A DNA stretch of 8,480 nucleotides. It comes from Candidatus Methanofilum arcanum (GTDB lineage Archaea > Halobacteriota > Methanomicrobia > Methanomicrobiales > Methanospirillaceae). This document shows, one piece after another, positions 5,618 to 8,480 of this stretch. The first letter of the stretch is position 1. The number at the start of each line of letters is the position of its first letter. The notes beneath the pieces are model-generated. The model was not told the origin of the DNA, did no database searches, and was given only the letters and a program-made list of their open reading frames with translations. The stretch spans positions 1-8,480 of the forward strand of contig JAITWW010000094.1 in NCBI GenBank assembly GCA_031285085.1, read 5' to 3'. The position numbers and the translations under genes were made by a program.

Positions 5618-6639
5618 TGAAAGATATGAAGATTTCAATGATACATGGTGCTGGTGGAGAAGGAATGGGAGAGGTTCTTGATCTGCTCTCAAGTTTATCT
5701 CATACAAAGACCAGTGGGACTGGAAGTATTGGGCTTGAAGCTCTTGATGATGGAGCAGTTATTCCCATTGGCGCGAGTGGTGAGTACAAGATTGTGTTTA
5801 CCACTGATTCTCATGTTGTTCGCCCGCTTTTTTTTCCAGGGGGAGATATTGGCAGGATATCTGTTGCAGGTACCATAAATGATCTTGCCGTGATGGGAGC
5901 AAAACCTCTGGCTCTTTCATGTGGAATGGTTATCGAAGAGGGGTTTTCTTTTGATGAGCTAAAAAGAATTCTTGCATCTATGGATGCTGCTCTTGGAGAG
6001 GTAGGTGCGGCTCTTGTTACGGGAGATACAAAGGTTGTTGAACGGGGGTCTGTTGACGGCATTATTATCAATACAGCAGGTATTGGAGTTGCAGAACAAG
6101 TGATCTCAGATGCAGCTCTTCGTATTGGTGATGTTATCATCGTGTCTGGAACGCTTGGGGATCATGGACTTTCTATTCTTGTAACTCGTGAGGGTTTTGA
6201 TCTTTCAGATCAGATTGTCTCAGATGTTGCTCCGATATATGGGGTTGTTGCTGCTGCAATGGCTGCTGGAGGGGTTCACGCCATGAAGGATCCAACACGA
6301 GGTGGGTTTTCCAATGCAATCAATGAGATGGCGAAGAAGGCAGGGGTGCAGGTGCGTATCAAAGAGGCAGATCTTCCCATCCGAGAAGGAGTGCGAAGTG
6401 CTGCTGCGGTGCTTGGTATTGATCCATTGGAGGTTGCAAATGAGGGAAAGGTTGTGATGGGAGTTGCAGCCGACAGAGCAGAGGTAGTGCTTGAAGCTAT
6501 TCGTTCTCATCACTATGGGAAGGATGCCGCCATCTGTGGATATGTTGTAGAAGGGAAGGGTGTTATCATGGAGACCATCGCAGGAGGAGAGCGGTTTATT
6601 GAGCCTCCTCTTGGGGATCCTATCCCGCGGGTTTGTTGA
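5614..6639 (+). CDS. hypE: Hydrogenase maturation carbamoyl dehydratase HypE
   Basis: A 341-residue HypE of normal length. It receives a carbamoyl group from HypF on its C-terminal cysteine and dehydrates it with ATP to a thiocyanate, the source of the CN ligands of the [NiFe] site. The sequence shows IHGAGGEGMGEVL (10-22), TTDSHVV (63-69), GDIGRISVAGTINDLAVMGAKP (77-98), GDTKVV (137-142), the ATP-fold DPTRGG (226-231) and the essential terminal PRVC (338-341; PRIC or PRYC in most relatives). Starts at 5614, 5617 and 5626 are all in frame. GGAGGG (5608-5613) abuts 5614 and better suits 5617, while 5626 gives the most usual family N-terminus (MKISMIHGAGG). It overlaps hypA by 4 nt and is followed after 5 nt by the mobB-like gene. 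Confidence 0.95.
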   Translation: MMKDMKISMIHGAGGEGMGEVLDLLSSLSHTKTSGTGSIGLEALDDGAVIPIGASGEYKIVFTTDSHVVRPLFFPGGDIGRISVAGTINDLAVMGAKPLALSCGMVIEEGFSFDELKRILASMDAALGEVGAALVTGDTKVVERGSVDGIIINTAGIGVAEQVISDAALRIGDVIIVSGTLGDHGLSILVTREGFDLSDQIVSDVAPIYGVVAAAMAAGGVHAMKDPTRGGFSNAINEMAKKAGVQVRIKEADLPIREGVRSAAAVLGIDPLEVANEGKVVMGVAADRAEVVLEAIRSHHYGKDAAICGYVVEGKGVIMETIAGGERFIEPPLGDPIPRVC

Positions 6640-6644
6640 GGGCA

Positions 6645-7103
6645 ATGAAAATTATACATATTGCTGGCTTTTCAAATACTGGCAAAACAACATTTATTCT
6701 GAATTTCATTCCCGTACTTGCAAAGTATGGGAAAATAGGTGTGATAAAGCATCTTGGGCATCATCGCTATGAAACAGGGAAGCAGGGGGTAAAGGATACA
6801 TCTCGGTTTTTTGAGGCTGATGCATGTTTTGTTGCAGGAATTGATGATGAGAAAACAGTGATCACCGTTCCATATACATCTCTTGGAGATGTAACTGCTC
6901 TTTATGCGGCTCTTGGAGTGGAGTATGTTGTGATTGAGGGATTTAAACGGATTCCATGCCGAAAGGTTTGGTTTGGAGAGCGTGAGCAGGCACAGGAGGT
7001 TGGTGTCCTACCATACTGCATATTATGGAATCCAACCATTGATGATGTTGTCCATCATCTTGAGGAGTTTGATTCTTGGCATCCTACACTTTTTGATGGG
7101 TAG
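6645..7103 (+). CDS. mobB: MobB-like molybdopterin-guanine dinucleotide biosynthesis P-loop protein
   Basis: A 152-residue P-loop NTPase of the MobB family, which binds GTP and aids attachment of the nucleotide to molybdopterin. Visible are the Walker A GFSNTGKT (8-15), KYGKIGVIKHLGHH (27-40), DTSRFFEADACFVAG (51-65) and VEYVVIEGFKRIPCRKVW (92-109). The chosen ATG at 6645 has GAGGG directly upstream (6638-6642); the TTG at 6633 would overlap hypE and is less likely. Length is near that of stand-alone MobB. Placement 5 nt after hypE joins molybdenum/tungsten cofactor supply to [NiFe] maturation, fitting a hydrogenotrophic methanogen that needs both hydrogenases and Mo/W formylmethanofuran or formate dehydrogenase. 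MobB is often dispensable for cofactor formation in bacteria. The family call is firm, the in vivo partner is not known. Confidence 0.88.
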   Translation: MKIIHIAGFSNTGKTTFILNFIPVLAKYGKIGVIKHLGHHRYETGKQGVKDTSRFFEADACFVAGIDDEKTVITVPYTSLGDVTALYAALGVEYVVIEGFKRIPCRKVWFGEREQAQEVGVLPYCILWNPTIDDVVHHLEEFDSWHPTLFDG

Positions 7104-7119
7104 GGTGATGATGAATTGA

Positions 7120-7128
7120 TTTATAAAA
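7120..7128 (+). promoter_or_regulatory. Candidate TATA box (TTTATAAAA)
   Basis: A good archaeal TATA element 17 bases after the mobB-like stop codon. The expected start near 7146-7150 is followed only by the hairpin and T8 at 7171-7234, so it would make a transcript of about 85 nt unless termination is incomplete and it also feeds the zinc-ribbon/EF-1 beta genes. Confidence 0.5.
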
Positions 7129-7170
7129 TGAACTCATCTGTGTAATTCTGCGCGATGAGGAAAAAGCAAT

Positions 7171-7234
7171 GAGAGTGGTGAATAGAAACGTGTATTATGG
7201 TTTTTATCGTTTGAATTTGCCCTCTCTTTTTTTT
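7171..7234 (+). terminator. Long imperfect hairpin followed by T8
   Basis: The arms GAGAG-(T bulge)-GG-TG-AAT and AAACG on the left (7171-7190) pair with CGTTT, ATT-TG-CC and CTCTC on the right (7208-7226), with a two-base internal mismatch on each side and a 17-base loop. About 17 pairs form, two of them G-U. Eight T follow at once (7227-7234). This is an intrinsic-terminator shape and ends the hyp/mobB unit. Because a TATA box lies just upstream, it may also be the 3' end of a small structured RNA. Confidence 0.65.
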
Positions 7235-7267
7235 ACATGGGTATATGTGGGGTTCTTGGGTTGTATC

Positions 7268-7273
7268 TTTAAA
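7268..7273 (+). promoter_or_regulatory. Weak TATA-like element (TTTAAA) before the zinc-ribbon/EF-1 beta genes
   Basis: TTTAAA lies about 45 bases before the zinc-ribbon ATG. Transcription starting about 25 bases downstream (near 7295) would give a 20-base leader containing the Shine-Dalgarno. It is a weaker match than the element at 7120 but lies after the T8 terminator. Confidence 0.4.
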
Positions 7274-7291
7274 TGTGCTTCTCACAGATAA

Positions 7292-7308
7292 CCTAAGATA
7301 TTTAGGAG
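7292..7308 (+). promoter_or_regulatory. Small inverted repeat overlapping the Shine-Dalgarno AGGAG
   Basis: CCTAA (7292-7296) and TTAGG (7302-7306) form a 5-bp stem around a 5-base loop. The right arm contains the first three bases of the Shine-Dalgarno AGGAG (7304-7308), which is seven bases from the ATG at 7316. If transcribed, the stem could hide the ribosome-binding site and control translation of the zinc-ribbon/EF-1 beta message. Confidence 0.4.
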
Positions 7309-7315
7309 ATCATGA

Positions 7316-7477
7316 ATGAGAGAGAAGGTATGTACTTCATGTAAGGCTCCACTTGCAGAAGAGGGTGCAGTTGAGTTTGGATGTCCTGCATGTGGGACTG
7401 AGATCTGTCGTTGTTACCGCTGTCGAGAGCAGAGTGTTGATTATATCTGTACTAACTGTGGATTTTTGGGGCCATAA
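7316..7477 (+). CDS. Small zinc-ribbon protein linked to EF-1 beta
   Basis: A 53-residue protein with nine cysteines: C6/C9 (CTSC), C23/C26 (CPAC), C31, C33 and C36 (ICRCYRC) and C45/C48 (CTNC), ending GFLGP. The pattern of four CxxC-type knuckles in under 60 residues matches the archaeal zinc-finger microproteins typified by Haloferax HVO_2753, commonly found just before the EF-1 beta gene. They are expected to bind two zinc ions; a nucleic-acid or ribosome-related role is plausible but unproven. The ATG at 7316 is set by AGGAG seven bases upstream; an overlapping ATG at 7312 in another frame ends after ten codons. EF-1 beta starts two bases after the stop, so the two are surely co-transcribed. 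The extra C-x-C at 31-33 is a minor oddity. Confidence 0.85.
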   Translation: MREKVCTSCKAPLAEEGAVEFGCPACGTEICRCYRCREQSVDYICTNCGFLGP

Positions 7478-7479
7478 CT

Positions 7480-7737
7480 ATGGGAGATGTAGCACTTTTT
7501 ATTCGGGTTATGCCAGAGTCCCCAGAGGTTGATCGTGAGGGGATAAAGGCTGCAATTAAGGATAAAGTTCCTTCTCTTCAGGAGATTCGTGAAGAACCGA
7601 TAGGTTTTGGACTTGTTGCACTAAAGGTCGTGGTTGTTGTACCAGATGCAGAAGGGCAGACTGATGCAGTAGAAGCGGCTTTAAATGATATCCCTGGTGT
7701 GGAACGAGCAGAGATTGTTGAGTCGACGCTGGTCTAG
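7480..7737 (+). CDS. ef1b: Translation elongation factor 1-beta (aEF-1B)
   Basis: An 85-residue archaeal EF-1 beta, the guanine nucleotide exchange factor that recharges EF-1 alpha with GTP during elongation. Length is close to the usual 88 or so. Typical features are the start GDVALFIRVMPESPEVD (2-18), the central PIGFGLVALKVVVVVPDAEGQTDAVEA block (about 41-66) and the end PGVERAEIVEST. It follows the zinc-ribbon gene by two bases, has only a weak G-run (7468-7471) as ribosome-binding site, and probably relies on translational coupling. Confidence 0.95.
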   Translation: MGDVALFIRVMPESPEVDREGIKAAIKDKVPSLQEIREEPIGFGLVALKVVVVVPDAEGQTDAVEAALNDIPGVERAEIVESTLV

Positions 7738-7757
7738 TATCTCTTTTCATGCACCAA

Positions 7758-7811
7758 TTTTTTTGAGGCGGTGTAGCGAAGCTTGCAAAATGAGGAAGGT
7801 AGGTCTTTTTT
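7758..7811 (+). terminator. T-run terminator region after EF-1 beta
   Basis: Two oligo-T tracts, T7 at 7758-7764 and T6 at 7806-7811, lie in the 133-base gap between convergent genes. Oligo-T alone can stop archaeal RNA polymerase. A short hairpin (TCCAC 7819-7823 with GTGGA 7832-7836) lies just beyond. No matching T run is evident for the minus-strand gene within this gap. Confidence 0.45.
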
Positions 7812-7870
7812 AGATGCATCCACATCAAGGAGTGGAGAATCGGCCGGATAATGTTTCTATTTGGTGATTG

Positions 7871-8480
7871 TTACTCTTCTGTGCTGTCTAGTGTTTCATC
7901 CTGGAGGGCTTTTTTTATCTGTTTTTTGGATAGTATTTTTTTGATTTGGAGTTCTTCGATTGGGATCATGCATAGTTCATTGATCTCATGATGAAGATCT
8001 ATCATTCTTCTGATTGCAATTTGCGATATTCCTTTTTTTTTCGCGACTTGAATTCGTTTTTGAATGGGAATAATACGCATTTCCATGACTAAGTTGTCTG
8101 CATGGGCAACGATTTTTTCTTCGAGAGAGGTTGGCATATAATCAATAGGAGGAAGGCCGAGTTCTTTGGCTTCTGATGCTATGATTCCTGCTCCAATGTG
8201 ATGGAGTACGATAGTACAGATTTTTTCATCAATCTGATGCTCGCGACAGATTGCAGCTCCTACACATGCATGATCAATGGAGTGAGAGGTAGATCTTCCA
8301 ATGTCATGTAGCAGAGCACCGGCCTGAGTATGTGGAATGGATACGAGGTTTGGATTTTTTTTATTGATTGAGTCCGCAATGAGCATGGAGAGTTCACAGA
8401 CGGTAATGCTGTGAGCAATGATCTGCGGCGTACATCCTGCTGCATGGAGGAGGTTCTGGCATTCTGTTTTTGATGGGATC
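7871..8480 (-). CDS. HD-domain protein, TIGR00295-like, 5' end outside the window
   Basis: A putative metal-dependent phosphohydrolase. The visible part shows GALLHDIGRSTSHSIDHACVG with the HD pair, EKICTIVLHHIGAG, and the signature YMPTSLEEKIVAHADNLV, all typical of the archaeal HD family TIGR00295; substrate unknown. The ATG at 8384-8386 is not the start. The frame stays open to the window edge, and its translation there (PSKTECQNLLHAAG, then PQIIAHSITVCELS) supplies the family N-terminus and the first HD histidine (codon 8411-8413). About 202 codons are visible including this extension. The stop TAA is at 7871-7873. It converges on EF-1 beta. The C-terminus is lysine- and glutamate-rich (KKQIKKALQDETLDSTEE). 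Confidence 0.88.
   Translation of the reverse strand, partial: IPSKTECQNLLHAAGCTPQIIAHSITVCELSMLIADSINKKNPNLVSIPHTQAGALLHDIGRSTSHSIDHACVGAAICREHQIDEKICTIVLHHIGAGIIASEAKELGLPPIDYMPTSLEEKIVAHADNLVMEMRIIPIQKRIQVAKKKGISQIAIRRMIDLHHEINELCMIPIEELQIKKILSKKQIKKALQDETLDSTEE

Noticed and set aside
7104..7140. GTGATGA resembling a C box of an archaeal C/D sRNA
   Set aside because: No CTGA D box or second box pair at the right distance.
1..8480. CRISPR arrays, tRNA genes, transposases, toxin-antitoxin or defence genes
   Set aside because: No regularly spaced repeats, cloverleaf patterns, transposase motifs or defence domains were seen on either strand.

Overview
This window reads as a chromosomal stretch from a methanogenic euryarchaeon, probably Methanomicrobiales-like. 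The archaeal markers are an archaeal-type EF-1 beta preceded by its usual small zinc-ribbon gene, a TIGR00295-type HD protein, an archaeosine-transglycosylase-type PUA domain, a relative of beta-RFAP synthase (methanopterin pathway), a DUF2148 protein, TATA-type promoters and T-run terminators. The lineage is inferred from gene content only. No tRNA, rRNA, insertion sequence or CRISPR array was seen.

Layout. (1) 52-444: a free-standing PUA-domain RNA-binding protein with an unconvincing 5' end and a 9-nt tandem repeat running across its stop codon. (2) 603-2404: a B12-binding radical SAM enzyme overlapping by 4 nt a four-helix DMT/SMR-type membrane protein. This pair is visibly more AT-rich than the rest. 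(3) 2488-4095: a DUF2148 cysteine-rich protein followed 6 nt later by a GHMP-fold protein resembling beta-RFAP synthase. (4) 4096-4434: a strong TATA box, a 17-bp near-palindrome at the expected transcription start, and two tiny overlapping ORFs. The second, of 38 codons with a good Shine-Dalgarno, overlaps the following membrane-protein gene. (5) 4435-7103: a Sm_multidrug_ex-type membrane protein, then hypA, hypE and a mobB-like P-loop GTPase, nearly contiguous. (6) 7104-7315: a TATA box and a long imperfect hairpin ending in T8, which is a terminator and perhaps a small RNA. (7) 7316-7737: a small zinc-ribbon protein and EF-1 beta, preceded by a hairpin overlapping the Shine-Dalgarno. (8) 7871-8480, minus strand: an HD-domain protein running off the window edge.

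How the genes may work together. hypA and hypE serve [NiFe]-hydrogenase maturation (nickel delivery and CN ligand synthesis). The mobB-like gene belongs to molybdopterin-dinucleotide cofactor synthesis, needed for example by Mo/W formylmethanofuran and formate dehydrogenases. One transcription unit may therefore supply cofactors for both enzyme classes of hydrogenotrophic methanogenesis. The radical SAM/DMT pair suggests modification of a lipid-linked or membrane substrate together with its transport, but no substrate can be named. The DUF2148/GHMP pair is tightly linked and of unknown function. The least explained part is the regulated leader at 4228-4447, with its cascade of overlapping small ORFs.
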